Source: Streptomyces sp. NBC_00568
Lineage (GTDB): Bacteria > Actinomycetota > Actinomycetes > Streptomycetales > Streptomycetaceae
Direction: 5' to 3'
Assembly: GCF_026341855.1 (NCBI RefSeq)
Contig: NZ_JAPENW010000001.1
Coordinates: forward strand, 2,719,001 to 2,783,000
DNA: 64,000 bases
The notes under the pieces were generated by a model. That model was not told the DNA's origin. It saw nothing but the letters and a program-made list of their open reading frames with translations, and did no database searches. Positions 26,916-36,207 of this stretch are shown one piece after another. The position numbers were made by a program, and so were the translations under genes. Numbering within the stretch: the first letter of the stretch is position 1; each line of letters begins with the position of its first letter.

Positions 26916-27635
26916 TCATGCGCGCCAGTCGAGCGGGACCTGCTTATCGCGGTCCCACGGGCGCTCCCAGCCCGCGAAGTGCAGGATCTTGTCGATCACC
27001 CCGGCGGTAAAACCCCAGACCAGGGCCGATTCGACCAGAAATGCCGGACCCCGGTGACCGCTGGGATGCACGGTGGTCGCGCGGTTCGCCGGGTCCGTGA
27101 GATCCGCCACGGGGACGGTGAAGACACGGGCCGTCTCGCCCGGGTCGACGACGCCGACCGGGGTCGGGCGGCGCCACCACCCGAGGACCGGGGTGACCAC
27201 GAAGCCGCTGACCGGGATGTACAGCTTGGGCAGCACGCCGAAGAGCTGGACGCCGCCCGGGTCGAGGCCGGTCTCCTCCTCGGCCTCGCGCAGGGCGGCC
27301 CGCAGCGGCCCGTCGGCCTTCGGGTCGCCGTCCTCGGGGTCGAGCGCGCCGCCGGGGAAGGACGGCTGCCCGGCGTGCGATCTGAGGGTGCCGGCGCGCT
27401 CCATGAGCAGCAGCTCGGGGCCGCGGCCGCCCTCGCCGAACAGGATGAGCACCGCGGACTGACGGCCCGTGCCGTTCGACGGCGGCAGGAAGCGGCTCAG
27501 CTGGAGCGGTTCCACCGTCTCCGCGGCGTGCGCGACCGGTCCCAGCCAGTCGGGCAGACCGTCCTTGCTGAGGACCACCGGCCCGCCCTGCGTGTTGCTC
27601 GCGTCCTGTGTGTTGCCTGCGCGCGTCATCGCCAC
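26916..27635 (-). CDS. Nudix hydrolase, CoA pyrophosphatase type (NudL-like)
   Basis: This 239-residue protein has a Nudix box in FPGGALDPEDG ... REAEEETGLDPG. An LLMERAGTLRSHAGQPSFPG segment before it carries the SHxGQ.SFPGG signature of the CoA-diphosphatase subgroup. It probably cleaves CoA or acyl-CoA to phosphopantetheine and ADP. It precedes marP by only four bases, so the two form an operon, as with Rv3672c-Rv3671c. The start ATG at 27635 follows a GGGGG purine run. Confidence 0.87.
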   Translation of the reverse strand: MAMTRAGNTQDASNTQGGPVVLSKDGLPDWLGPVAHAAETVEPLQLSRFLPPSNGTGRQSAVLILFGEGGRGPELLLMERAGTLRSHAGQPSFPGGALDPEDGDPKADGPLRAALREAEEETGLDPGGVQLFGVLPKLYIPVSGFVVTPVLGWWRRPTPVGVVDPGETARVFTVPVADLTDPANRATTVHPSGHRGPAFLVESALVWGFTAGVIDKILHFAGWERPWDRDKQVPLDWRA

Positions 27636-27681
27636 CCCCGTTCTGCAATCCCCAACGCCCGCCGGGGCCGTGTTCGTTCCG

Positions 27682-28881
27682 TCATCCGGCGCCCAGTGGG
27701 GGTGCGGGGATGCCGCCCGCGTCCAGATAGGACTGCGGAGGGTTGAGCCGCTGACCGGGGAAGCCGCCCTTCTCGTACTTCAGGAGCTTCTTCGCCTTCT
27801 CGGGGTCGGTCTCGCCCTCCCCGTACGCCGGGCAGAGCGGGGCGATGGGGCAGGCGCCGCAGGCGGGCTTGCGGGCGTGGCAGATCCGGCGGCCGTGGAA
27901 GATCACGTGGTGCGACAGCATGGTCCACTCGCTCTTCGGGAAGAGCCCGCCGACGGCCGCCTCGATCTTGTCCGGGTCGGTCTCGGCCGTCCACCGCCAG
28001 CGCCGCACGAGCCGCTGGAAGTGGGTGTCCACGGTGATCCCGGGCCGCCCGAAGGCGTTGCCGAGCACGACGAAGGCGGTCTTGCGGCCCACGCCGGGCA
28101 GTTTGACGAGGTCCTCGAGGCGGCCGGGCACCTCGCCCCCGAAGTCGTCCCGCAGGGCCTTGGAGAGCCCTATGACCGACTTGGTCTTGGCCCGGAAGAA
28201 CCCGGTCGGGCGCAGGATCTCCTCGACCTCCTCCGGGTTGGCCTCGGCGAGGTCGTCGGGGGTGGGGTACTTGGCGAAGAGCGCCGGTGTCGTCTGATTC
28301 ACCCGCAGGTCGGTCGTCTGGGCGGACAGGACCGTGGCGACGATCAGCTGGAAGGGGTTCTGGAAGTCCAGCTCCGGGTGGGCGTACGGGTACACCTCGG
28401 CCAGCTCGCGGTTGATGCGGCGGGCCCGGCGGACGAGAGCGGTGTGCGACTCGTTCCGCGGCGGCTCGGGGGCGGCGTGCGGCACGGGCGCCGCCTTCCT
28501 GGCGGTGGCTCCGGCGGACCCGGCCTTCTCGGAGGCCGCCTTCGCCGACACGGCCTTCTTGGCGACGGCCTTCTTGGCGACGGCCTTCTCGGAGGCGGCC
28601 TTCTTGGCGACCGCCTTCGTCGGCGTCACCTTCCTGGCGGCCGCTTTCGCGGGCGTCGCCTTTTTGGCGGTCTGACGGGCGCTCTTCTTCGCGCCCTCCT
28701 CGGCGGCCGCCTTCGGTGCCGCCTTCCGTGCGGTCTTCCGTGCCGCCTTCACCGGCGTCGACCCTGTCGCTTTTGTCGTTTCTTTGGTTCCGTCGGGGGC
28801 CTGTTCGCCCACAGCGGAATCGCGACGTACAACCACCCGCCCAGCCCCCTTGGCCTGTGCTCTCACCGGCGATTTGGACAC
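27682..28881 (-). CDS. nth: endonuclease III with histone-H1-like N-terminal extension
   Basis: The C-terminal ~255 residues are a complete base-excision repair glycosylase/AP lyase. The helix-hairpin-helix is [13 protein letters not shown] with the catalytic Lys, the catalytic Asp lies in [11 protein letters not shown], and the iron-sulfur cluster has the pattern C-x6-C-x2-C-x5-C ([17 protein letters not shown]). It removes oxidised pyrimidines. The first ~140 residues are a lysine/alanine-rich repeat ([15 protein letters not shown]) like the tails of bacterial histone H1-like proteins, and are probably disordered and DNA-binding. The exact start within the extension is uncertain. M. tuberculosis nth (Rv3674c) has the same neighbours. 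Confidence 0.9.
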   Translation of the reverse strand: MSKSPVRAQAKGAGRVVVRRDSAVGEQAPDGTKETTKATGSTPVKAARKTARKAAPKAAAEEGAKKSARQTAKKATPAKAAARKVTPTKAVAKKAASEKAVAKKAVAKKAVSAKAASEKAGSAGATARKAAPVPHAAPEPPRNESHTALVRRARRINRELAEVYPYAHPELDFQNPFQLIVATVLSAQTTDLRVNQTTPALFAKYPTPDDLAEANPEEVEEILRPTGFFRAKTKSVIGLSKALRDDFGGEVPGRLEDLVKLPGVGRKTAFVVLGNAFGRPGITVDTHFQRLVRRWRWTAETDPDKIEAAVGGLFPKSEWTMLSHHVIFHGRRICHARKPACGACPIAPLCPAYGEGETDPEKAKKLLKYEKGGFPGQRLNPPQSYLDAGGIPAPPLGAG

Positions 28882-28984
28882 CCGGCCAGCCTAGAGCCCG
28901 GCACCGACATCCGCCCCGGACCCTGAAGATCGGCCCCCAATTGGCCCCCTGCCGCACTCGTTGGGACGCCAGTGCGGCAGACTT

Positions 28985-28996
28985 GTGACTGATCAC
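28985..28996 (+). promoter_or_regulatory. possible Crp-binding site upstream of crp
   Basis: GTGACTGATCAC, a GTG-N6-CAC dyad extended to TGTGA/TCACA with a shortened spacer, lies 93 bases before the crp start. Crp-family sites in actinobacteria follow GTG...CAC. Autoregulation of crp is common, so this is a plausible operator, but spacing differs from the classical N6 between TGTGA and TCACA. Confidence 0.4.
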
Positions 28997-29088
28997 ACTG
29001 TTTGGACCGTCCGGCAAGATGGGGAACACGGTCCCCTGGTACCAAGGGGGAGCAAGATCCCCTGAGCAGGTCGACAAGGAGAGAACTC

Positions 29089-29763
29089 GTGGACGACGTT
29101 CTGCGGCGCGCCCCGCTCTTCGCGGCGCTCGATGACGAGCAGGCCGCGGAGCTCCGCGCCTCCATGAGTGAGGTGACCCTCGCGCGAGGCGATGCTCTCT
29201 TCCATGAGGGCGACCCCGGCGACCGCCTCTATGTGGTCACCGAGGGCAAGGTGAAGCTCCACCGCACCTCCCCCGACGGGCGCGAGAACATGCTGGCCGT
29301 CCTCGGCCCCGGTGAGCTGATCGGCGAGCTGTCGCTGTTCGACCCGGGCCCGCGCACGGCGACCGCCACCGCACTCACCGAGGTCAAGCTGCTCGGCCTC
29401 GGCCACGGCGACCTCCAGCCGTGGCTGAACGCGCGGCCCGAGGTGGCCGCCGCGCTGCTGCGCGCCGTCGCACGGCGCCTGCGCAAGACCAACGACCAGA
29501 TGTCCGACCTGGTCTTCTCCGACGTGCCCGGCCGTGTCGCGCGCGCCCTGCTCGACCTGTCGCGCCGCTTCGGCGTGCAGTCCGAAGAGGGCATTCACGT
29601 CGTGCACGACCTGACACAGGAGGAGTTGGCCCAGCTGGTCGGCGCCTCCCGCGAGACCGTCAACAAGGCGCTCGCCGACTTCGCGGGCCGCGGCTGGCTC
29701 CGCCTGGAGGCCCGCGCGGTGATCCTCCTGGACGTGGAGCGGCTCGCCAAGCGCTCGCGCTGA
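29089..29763 (+). CDS. crp: cAMP-receptor-type regulator Crp
   Basis: This 224-residue Crp/Fnr family protein has a cyclic-nucleotide domain with the phosphate-binding cassette GELIGELSLFDPGPRTATATA, which includes the Glu and Arg-Thr that contact cAMP. The C-terminal winged helix carries TQEELAQLVGASRETVNKALADF. S. coelicolor Crp controls germination and antibiotic production. The GTG at 29089 is chosen because AAGGAGAG lies eight bases upstream and gives the usual 224-residue length; a longer in-frame start at 29002 would overlap the promoter. Confidence 0.95.
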   Translation: MDDVLRRAPLFAALDDEQAAELRASMSEVTLARGDALFHEGDPGDRLYVVTEGKVKLHRTSPDGRENMLAVLGPGELIGELSLFDPGPRTATATALTEVKLLGLGHGDLQPWLNARPEVAAALLRAVARRLRKTNDQMSDLVFSDVPGRVARALLDLSRRFGVQSEEGIHVVHDLTQEELAQLVGASRETVNKALADFAGRGWLRLEARAVILLDVERLAKRSR

Positions 29764-29777
29764 CACCTTCCGCCGTA

Positions 29778-29822
29778 CGACGACGGGGTCCCGCCTTCTT
29801 CCGAGGCGGGACCCCGTCGTCG
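29778..29822 (+). terminator. crp terminator hairpin
   Basis: A perfect 19-bp inverted repeat (CGACGACGGGGTCCCGCCT and its complement) with a seven-base loop starts 14 bases past the crp stop. Confidence 0.85.
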
Positions 29823-29944
29823 TCGCCCGTGCATGCCCTTCCACGGCACCCCGCCGCCACCCTTGCCCGCCCTCCGGGTCTCCCACGGCCCGAGCAGGCG
29901 TAAATGACCTGCTCCAGGACGGCCCGCCCGGGCACAGTGGGCGC

Positions 29945-30763
29945 ATGGCCGCTCAGGAGAACCACAGAGGACTCGACGCGCAGGGGTACATCAGGCGCGA
30001 GGGATCGCCCGCGCGCGTCCCGTACGCCTTCCGGCCGGTCGTCGCGGCGGCCCGCGACCGCCTCCTGGGCGTCTTCGGGGCGCGGCTGGACGGCGCGTAC
30101 CTCTACGGCTCGATCCCGCGCGGCACCGCGCGCGTGGGGCGCTCCGACCTCGACCTGCTGCTCTCCCTGCGCGACGAGCCGACGGACGCGGACCACGCCG
30201 ACGCCCGCGCTCTCGAAGCGGCGCTCGACGAGGAGTTCACCGAGATCGACGGCGTGGGAACGCTCCTGTTCAGCCGTACACGGCTGCTGAGCGACCTGGA
30301 GAGGTACGACCTCGGCTGGTTCGTCGCCTGCCTCTGTACGCCCCTCCTGGGCGAGGATCTGGCCGAATACCTCCCCCGCTACCGCCCCGACGCGCTGCTC
30401 GCCCGCGAGACGAACGGCGACCTCGCCCTGCTGCTGCCGCGCTGGCGCGAGCGGATCGACGGTGCGGCGGACACCGAGGAGGCCCGGCGCCCCCTGGTCC
30501 GCTCGATGTCGCGGCACCTCGTGCGCACCGGCTTCACGCTCGTCATGCCGCGCTGGAACGGCTGGACCAGCGACCTCGGGGAGATGGCCGAGGCGTTCGG
30601 CGCGTACTACCCGGAGCGGGCCGCCGACCTGCGCGAGGCAGCCGTCCGCGGATACGAGCCGACCGGCGAACCGGCCGTGCTCCGCTCGTACACGGACGAC
30701 CTGGGGCCCTGGCTCGCCGGGGAGTACGCGCGCGTGCACGGCATCAAGGCGCCCCGCCCGTGA
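29945..30763 (+). CDS. nucleotidyltransferase-fold protein
   Basis: This 272-residue protein has a Pol-beta-type nucleotidyltransferase motif: AYLYGSIPRGTARVGRSDLDLLLSL, in which GS and the paired Asp residues (SDLDL) would bind metal and nucleotide. The rest is helical with no known antibiotic-adenylyl pattern. It may adenylate or uridylylate an unknown target; sequences like this are also found in aminoglycoside-modifying enzymes and MNT toxins-antitoxins. No partner HEPN gene is adjacent. The start was chosen as the first ATG downstream of the crp terminator. Confidence 0.7.
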   Translation: MAAQENHRGLDAQGYIRREGSPARVPYAFRPVVAAARDRLLGVFGARLDGAYLYGSIPRGTARVGRSDLDLLLSLRDEPTDADHADARALEAALDEEFTEIDGVGTLLFSRTRLLSDLERYDLGWFVACLCTPLLGEDLAEYLPRYRPDALLARETNGDLALLLPRWRERIDGAADTEEARRPLVRSMSRHLVRTGFTLVMPRWNGWTSDLGEMAEAFGAYYPERAADLREAAVRGYEPTGEPAVLRSYTDDLGPWLAGEYARVHGIKAPRP

Positions 30764-30852
30764 AGGCCCTCTCCGGGAGGCCGGAAAACGCCGCCCCGGC
30801 CCGCCTCGCTAGGGGCTGTCCGCGCCCTGCGAGCTGATCCGGACGACAGCCT

Positions 30853-31683
30853 CTAGATGAGCCCGTGCTCCCGCAGATAGTCCATCTGCGCCCGCACCGA
30901 CAACTCGGCCGCGGGCCACAGCGAACGGTCCACGTCCGCGTAGACGCGGGCGACGACCTCGTCCGGCGACCGGTAGCCGTTCTCGACGGCCGTCTCCACC
31001 TGGGCGAGCCGGTGGGCACGATGGGCGAGGTAGAACTCGACCGCGCCCTGGGCGTCATCGAGGACGGGCCCGTGACCGGGCAGCACGGTGTGGACACCGT
31101 CGTCGACCGTCAGGGAGCGGAGCCGGCGCAGGGAGTCGAGATAGTCGCCCAGGCGGCCGTCCGGATGGGCCACCACGGTCGTCCCGCGCCCCAGGATGGT
31201 GTCCCCGGTCAGCACGGCCCGATCGGCCGGGAGATGGAAGCACAGCGAGTCCGCGGTGTGCCCCGGGGTCGGCACGACGCGCAGCTCGAGGCCGCCGAGG
31301 CTGATCACGTCTCCCGCGGCCAGCCCCTCGTCCCCCAGCCGCAGCGCCGGATCCAGGGCCCGCACCTTGGTCCCCGTCAGCTCGGCGAACCGCGCGGCGC
31401 CCTCGGCGTGATCGGGATGCCCGTGCGTCAGCAGGGTCAGCGCGACACGCTTCCCGGCCTTCTCGGCCGTGTCCAGCACATTCCGCAGATGTACGTCGTC
31501 CAGGGGTCCCGGGTCGATCACGACCGCGAGCTCGGAGTCCGGCTCGGCCACGATCCACGTGTTCGTGCCGTCCAGGGTCATCGCGGAGGCGTTGGGGGCG
31601 AGGACGTTCACCGCGCGCGCGGTGGCGGGGCCGGAGAGGACCGCTCCGCGCGGCTGGCCGGGAAGGGCTGCTGCGTCGGTCAT
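30853..31683 (-). CDS. MBL-fold metallohydrolase
   Basis: This 276-residue hydrolase has the metal-binding HxHxDH motif in LLTHGHPDHAEGA, with further ligands in PTPGHTADS and LTGDTILGRG. It matches the beta-lactamase-like lactonase/thioesterase (LACTB2, Rv3677c) subgroup. The ATG at 31683 overlaps the stop of the upstream Nudix gene by four bases, so the two are coupled. The substrate is unknown. Confidence 0.85.
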   Translation of the reverse strand: MTDAAALPGQPRGAVLSGPATARAVNVLAPNASAMTLDGTNTWIVAEPDSELAVVIDPGPLDDVHLRNVLDTAEKAGKRVALTLLTHGHPDHAEGAARFAELTGTKVRALDPALRLGDEGLAAGDVISLGGLELRVVPTPGHTADSLCFHLPADRAVLTGDTILGRGTTVVAHPDGRLGDYLDSLRRLRSLTVDDGVHTVLPGHGPVLDDAQGAVEFYLAHRAHRLAQVETAVENGYRSPDEVVARVYADVDRSLWPAAELSVRAQMDYLREHGLI

Positions 31684-32549
31684 GCGGAGGCTCCACCGGT
31701 CGGGATGTGCTTGGTGAACTCGTCGTGTCCGGGCCAGGCGAGGACGACCTCGCCGTCCTCCAGGCGGGCCTCGGCCAGGACGGGGGTGAGATCACGCGTG
31801 GGCGCGGCCGCGAGGGCGTCGGCGGCGGTCTCGTACGCCACGATCCCGCGCAGGGTCGCGATGGTGGGCGGCATCATCAGCAGCTCGCCCTTGTCGTACC
31901 CGGCCGCCGCGTCGGCCGGACGGATCCACACCGTGCGGTCGGCCTCCGTGGAGGCGTTCCGCGTGCGCTGGCCCTCGGGCAGGACGGCCACGAAGAACCA
32001 GGTGTCGTAGCGGCGGGACTCGAACTCCGGGGTGATCCAGCGGGCCCAGGCACCGAGCAGGTCCGAGCGGAGCACGAGCCCTCTGCGGTCGAGGAACTCC
32101 GCGAAGGACAGATCCCTGGCGACCAGGGCCGCCCGGTCCGCCTCCCAGTCCTCCCCGGTCGTGTCACCGACCACGGTGTCCGGGCTGGGGCCGGCGAGCA
32201 GGACGCCCGCCTCCTCGTACGTCTCCCGTACGGCCGCGCAGACGATGGCCTGGGCGGAGGTCTCGTCCACGCCGAGCCTCTCCGCCCACCACGCGCGCGT
32301 GGGCCCCGCCCAGCGGATCTGCTGCTCGTCGTCGCGCGGGTCCACGCCGCCGCCCGGATACGCGTACGCGCCTCCCGCGAAGGCCATGGAGGTCCGTCTG
32401 CGCAGCATGTGGACCATAGGGCCGGCCTGGGTGTCCTTGACCAGCATCACGGTGGCCGCGCGCCGGGGCGTCACCGGCGTCAGCGTGCCTTCGGCAAGCG
32501 CCCGAATCCGCTCCGGCCACTCCGCCGGAAACCATTGCCCATTCCCCAT
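31680..32549 (-). CDS. Nudix hydrolase
   Basis: This 289-residue protein has a split Nudix box: GGGVDPRDD early, then an insertion of about 30 residues (WAERLGVDETSAQAI) and VRETYEEAGVLLAG. Long insertions inside the box occur in the NUDT19-like group. It is the first gene of a two-gene operon with the MBL hydrolase. The start ATG at 32549 lies just inside the inverted-repeat-bearing interval 32550-32907. Confidence 0.8.
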   Translation of the reverse strand: MGNGQWFPAEWPERIRALAEGTLTPVTPRRAATVMLVKDTQAGPMVHMLRRRTSMAFAGGAYAYPGGGVDPRDDEQQIRWAGPTRAWWAERLGVDETSAQAIVCAAVRETYEEAGVLLAGPSPDTVVGDTTGEDWEADRAALVARDLSFAEFLDRRGLVLRSDLLGAWARWITPEFESRRYDTWFFVAVLPEGQRTRNASTEADRTVWIRPADAAAGYDKGELLMMPPTIATLRGIVAYETAADALAAAPTRDLTPVLAEARLEDGEVVLAWPGHDEFTKHIPTGGASA

Positions 32550-32751
32550 GGCCGGAGGCTATCCCGAGCCGGGCGGATGTTCGAGGCCCCACCGCCCCCA
32601 CAGAGGTCTCCAGCCCCGTCCCGCACCTGGGGTTCCGCCCCGGACCCCGCTCTCCGAACACCGGAGGGACGGAAACTTCCCCGCACTCGAAAGGCACAGG
32701 AAGGGAAGTGCGCGCAAGCCACGCACCACCCGCAGCCGAGAACGCACGGGA

Positions 32752-32867
32752 GGGGCCGTGCCGGTACATCCCGCATGTCCGTCGCTCACGTCCGGATCGA
32801 GCAGCGGCTCGCATCAGAACTCACGGCTGATCCAGCGGCGACGGACGGGATGTACCGGCACGGCCCC
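32752..32867. repeat. 30-bp inverted repeat with 52-base spacer
   Basis: The left arm (32752-32785) and right arm (32838-32867) are complementary over 30 bases, sharing GGGGCCGTGCCGGTACATCC at the outside. The left arm has a four-base CATG insertion. GCATCAGAAC is also repeated near 32811 and 32873. The structure lies between two minus-strand genes (RidA ending at 32908 and the Nudix gene starting at 32549) and could form a large stem acting as terminator. No gene is visible in 32550-32907. Confidence 0.75.
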
Positions 32868-32907
32868 GACCCGCATCAGAACCGGCACCGCGAAAACGCC
32901 CGGAGGG

Positions 32908-33378
32908 CTACGCGTGCGTGAGCTCCACCTGGATCTCGACCTCGACCGGCGCGTCCAGCGGCAGCACGGCCACACCGACCGCGCTCCGGGCGTGCACGCC
33001 CTTGTCGCCCAGCACCGCACCCAGCAGCTCACTCGCGCCGTTCAGCACGCCCGGCTGCCCGGTGAAGTCCGACGCCGAGGCCACGAAGCCCACGACCTTC
33101 ACGACACGCGCGATGCGATCGAGGTCGCCCACGACCGACTTCACCGCCGCCAGCGCGTTCAGCGCACACGTACGGGCCAGCTCCTTGGCCTCCTCGGCCG
33201 TGACCTCGGCCCCCACCTTCCCGGTGACCGGAAGCTTCCCGTCCACCATCGGAAGCTGCCCGGCGGTGTACACGTACACGCCCGACTGCACGGCGGGCTG
33301 GTACGCGGCGAGCGGCGGGACCACACCCGGAAGGGTCAGGCCGAGCTCGGCGAGCTTCGCCTCGACCGCGCCACTCAT
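32908..33378 (-). CDS. RidA/YjgF-family protein
   Basis: This protein of 156 residues belongs to the RidA family, whose founding members hydrolyse reactive enamines and imines. GDLDRIARVVKVVGFVAS and the C-terminal RSAVGVAVLPLDAPVEVEIQ, with the conserved Arg, are typical. It lies in the Rv3678c-like subgroup because a DUF4177 gene sits directly upstream. The ATG at 33378 overlaps the DUF4177 stop by four bases. Confidence 0.87.
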   Translation of the reverse strand: MSGAVEAKLAELGLTLPGVVPPLAAYQPAVQSGVYVYTAGQLPMVDGKLPVTGKVGAEVTAEEAKELARTCALNALAAVKSVVGDLDRIARVVKVVGFVASASDFTGQPGVLNGASELLGAVLGDKGVHARSAVGVAVLPLDAPVEVEIQVELTHA

Positions 33379-33536
33379 GCGGACCTCTCGCGCTTCAGGT
33401 AGGCCACCAGCTGCTCGGGGTTGTTCGGCCCGGGCACGACCTGGACGAGCTCCCAGCCGTCCTCGCCCCAGGTGTCCAGAATCTGCTTCGTGGCATGGAC
33501 GAGCAGCGGCACGGTTGCGTATTCCCACTTGGTCAT
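33375..33536 (-). CDS. DUF4177 small protein, 53 residues
   Basis: The frame starts MTKWEYATVPLLVHATKQIL and continues DTWGEDGWELVQVVPG, the classic DUF4177 pattern with tryptophans and a GWELV strand. It ends KRERSA. It is coupled to the RidA gene by an ATGA overlap. Mycobacteria have the same pair (Rv3678A-Rv3678c). Function is unknown. Confidence 0.9.
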   Translation of the reverse strand: MTKWEYATVPLLVHATKQILDTWGEDGWELVQVVPGPNNPEQLVAYLKRERSA

Positions 33537-33710
33537 GTGGCCGACTGTAGCCGCTGCCGACCACCACCTCCCGCCCGAGCCACCCCCCTCCCGCCCGCCT
33601 CGTCACCACCCGCGCCCACCGACCACATCCGGCCACATCGCGCCTCCCCGCGCGCAGCTTGTCCACAGCCTCCTGCTTAGTCCGGCGGCGGACTGGTTAG
33701 GCTCGAATAC

Positions 33711-34688
33711 GTGAGCAGGCTCCAGGTCGTCAGCGGCAAGGGCGGTACCGGCAAGACCACGGTGGCCGCCGCCCTCGCGCTCGCCCTCGCGACCGAGGGC
33801 AAGCGTGCCCTCCTCGTCGAGGTCGAGGGCAGACAGGGCATCGCGCAGCTCTTCGAGACAGAAGCGCTGCCCTACGAGGAGCGGAAGATCGCCGTCGCTC
33901 CGGGGGGCGGGGAGGTGTACGCCCTCGCCATCGACCCCGAACTGGCGCTGCTGGACTACCTCCAGATGTTCTACAAACTGGGCGGCGCCGGCCGCGCCCT
34001 GAAGAAACTCGGCGCGATCGACTTCGCGACCACCATCGCGCCCGGCCTGCGCGACGTGCTCCTCACCGGCAAGGCCTGCGAGGCGGTGCGGCGCAAGGAG
34101 AAGAGCGGGCGCTTCACGTACGACTACGTGGTGATGGACGCGCCCCCGACGGGCCGGATCACCCGCTTCCTGAACGTCAACGACGAGGTCGCCGGCCTCG
34201 CGAAGATCGGCCCGATACACAATCAGGCCCAGGCCGTCATGCGCGTCCTCAAGTCCCCGGAGACGGCGGTCCACTTGGTGACGCTGCTGGAGGAGATGCC
34301 CGTACAGGAGACCGCGGACGGGATCGCGGAGCTGCGCGCGGCGAAGCTGCCTGTGGGCCGGATCATCGTGAACATGGTCCGCCCGGCCCTCCTCGACAGC
34401 ATCGACCTGGCACTCGCGGAGGCCGCTCCCCGTACGGCGATCGCCAAGTCGCTCTCGGCGGCCGGCCTCGGCGGCGCGCGGCGCGGCGGACTCGCCGAAC
34501 GGCTGGTGGAGCCGCTTCTCCAGCAGGCCGGGGAGTACGCCGAGCGGTACACCCTGGAGACCGAGCAGCGTAGCGTCCTGGCCGAGCTGGGCCTGCCGCT
34601 GCACGAACTCCCTTTGCTCGCCGAGGGCATGGATCTGGCGGGCCTCTACCAACTGGCCGCACAGCTGCGCAAGCAAGGGATGTCATGA
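33711..34688 (+). CDS. ArsA/Get3-family ATPase, first subunit (Rv3679-like)
   Basis: This 325-residue SIMIBI ATPase has the deviant Walker A SGKGGTGKTTVAAALAL, switch VMDAPPTGRI and the glutamine-rich P-loop neighbour ALLVEVEGRQG. Unlike true ArsA, it lacks the arsenic-binding cysteines I would expect. In M. tuberculosis the Rv3679/Rv3680 pair (BagA/BagB) forms a complex linked to survival and detoxification. It uses GTG/ATG near 33711 and overlaps the second subunit by four bases, so the products are co-made and probably form a heteromer. Confidence 0.85.
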   Translation: MSRLQVVSGKGGTGKTTVAAALALALATEGKRALLVEVEGRQGIAQLFETEALPYEERKIAVAPGGGEVYALAIDPELALLDYLQMFYKLGGAGRALKKLGAIDFATTIAPGLRDVLLTGKACEAVRRKEKSGRFTYDYVVMDAPPTGRITRFLNVNDEVAGLAKIGPIHNQAQAVMRVLKSPETAVHLVTLLEEMPVQETADGIAELRAAKLPVGRIIVNMVRPALLDSIDLALAEAAPRTAIAKSLSAAGLGGARRGGLAERLVEPLLQQAGEYAERYTLETEQRSVLAELGLPLHELPLLAEGMDLAGLYQLAAQLRKQGMS

Positions 34689-36073
34689 GTCTGGACCCCG
34701 CCCGCGTCCTCGACCTCGACCCGCTGCTCGACGACCCGAAGACCCGCATCGTGGTGTGCTGCGGCTCGGGCGGCGTCGGCAAGACGACCACGGCCGCGGC
34801 CCTCGGGCTGCGCGCCGCGGAGCGCGGCCGCAAGGTGGTCGTGCTCACCATCGACCCCGCGCGCAGACTGGCGCAGTCCATGGGCATCGACTCCCTCGAC
34901 AACACTCCGCGCCGGGTGAAGGGCGTCGAGGGGAGCGGCGAGCTGCACGCCATGATGCTCGACATGAAGCGCACGTTCGACGAGATCGTCGAGGCGCACG
35001 CGGACGGCGAGCGGGCGGCCGTCATCCTCAACAACCCCTTCTACCAGTCGCTTTCGGCGGGCTTCGCGGGCACGCAGGAGTACATGGCGATGGAGAAGCT
35101 GGGCCAGTTGCGCGCGCGCGACGAGTGGGACCTGATCGTGGTCGACACTCCGCCGTCCCGCTCGGCACTGGACTTCCTGGACGCCCCGAAGCGGCTCGGG
35201 TCCTTCCTCGACGGGCGGCTGATCCGGCTGCTGACGGCGCCGGCGAAGCTGGGCGGCCGGGCGGGCATGAAGTTCCTGAACGTCGGGATGTCGATGATGA
35301 CCGGCACCCTGGGCAAGCTGCTCGGGGGCCAACTCCTCAAGGACGTCCAGACGTTCGTCGCGGCGATGGACACCACCTTCGGCGGGTTCCGGACGCGGGC
35401 CGACGCCACGTACAAGCTGCTCCAGGCGCCCGGCACGGCGTTCCTCGTGGTGGCGGCCCCGGAGCGGGACGCGCTGCGCGAGGCCGCGTACTTCGTGGAG
35501 CGGCTGGCCGCGGAGGACATGCCGTTCGCCGGGCTGGTGCTCAACCGGGTGCACGGCAGCGGGGCCACCCAGTTGTCCGCCGAGCGGGCGCTCGCCGCGG
35601 CGGAAGACGTCGATTCCGTCGTCGCGGAAGATCTTGAATCCGCCGCCGCGGAAAATCTTGACGAGGCCCGCATTGTGGATCAGGGGGACGGGAAAGCTGG
35701 ACTTCGTAACTCTCCCGACACGTACGGCAGTTCAGAATCACCGGCTTCCGAGACACCAGCTCCTGACGAAGGCTCCCCCGCCGCCACGCACAGGACGACC
35801 GCCCCGGACAGGACCACCGCTACGGACAGGACCGCCGCCACGGACCCCGAGCGATCCATCGACCAGCTCACCGCAGGACTCCTGAGGCTCCACGCCGAGC
35901 GCATGCAGCTACTCTCCCGCGAGCAGCGCACGCGTGACCGCTTCGCCGCACGCCACCCGGAGGTGCCGGTGGCCGAAGTGGCCGCGCTGCCCGGTGATGT
36001 ACACGATCTCGTCGGGCTGCGGGACATCGGGAACCGGCTCGCTGCCCATCGGCACGAGCTGCCCGAAAGCTGA
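34685..36073 (+). CDS. ArsA/Get3-family ATPase, second subunit (Rv3680-like)
   Basis: This 462-residue ATPase has Walker A GSGGVGKTTTAAALGL, VLTIDPARRLAQ (ArsA/Get3 switch) and LIVVDTPPSRSALDFLD. The C-terminal part around residues 315-410 is a variable acidic/Thr/Ala region with an ATDRTTATDR-type repeat; the final helix HPEVPVAEVAALPGDVHD returns to a family-like pattern. The insertion makes the protein longer than the mycobacterial homologue. It pairs with the upstream subunit. Confidence 0.87.
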   Translation: MSLDPARVLDLDPLLDDPKTRIVVCCGSGGVGKTTTAAALGLRAAERGRKVVVLTIDPARRLAQSMGIDSLDNTPRRVKGVEGSGELHAMMLDMKRTFDEIVEAHADGERAAVILNNPFYQSLSAGFAGTQEYMAMEKLGQLRARDEWDLIVVDTPPSRSALDFLDAPKRLGSFLDGRLIRLLTAPAKLGGRAGMKFLNVGMSMMTGTLGKLLGGQLLKDVQTFVAAMDTTFGGFRTRADATYKLLQAPGTAFLVVAAPERDALREAAYFVERLAAEDMPFAGLVLNRVHGSGATQLSAERALAAAEDVDSVVAEDLESAAAENLDEARIVDQGDGKAGLRNSPDTYGSSESPASETPAPDEGSPAATHRTTAPDRTTATDRTAATDPERSIDQLTAGLLRLHAERMQLLSREQRTRDRFAARHPEVPVAEVAALPGDVHDLVGLRDIGNRLAAHRHELPES

Positions 36074-36207
36074 GCCTGCGGGAGAAGCCCGAGGGGGCGC
36101 CCTCAGCCCCTCCCGGCCCCCGCGACACCGGACGGGCCCTGGAAGGGCCCGGACGGGCTTGAGGGGCCCGGGGACGGCGTCCTTGCCCCCGAAAGGGCGG
36201 ACTCCCC

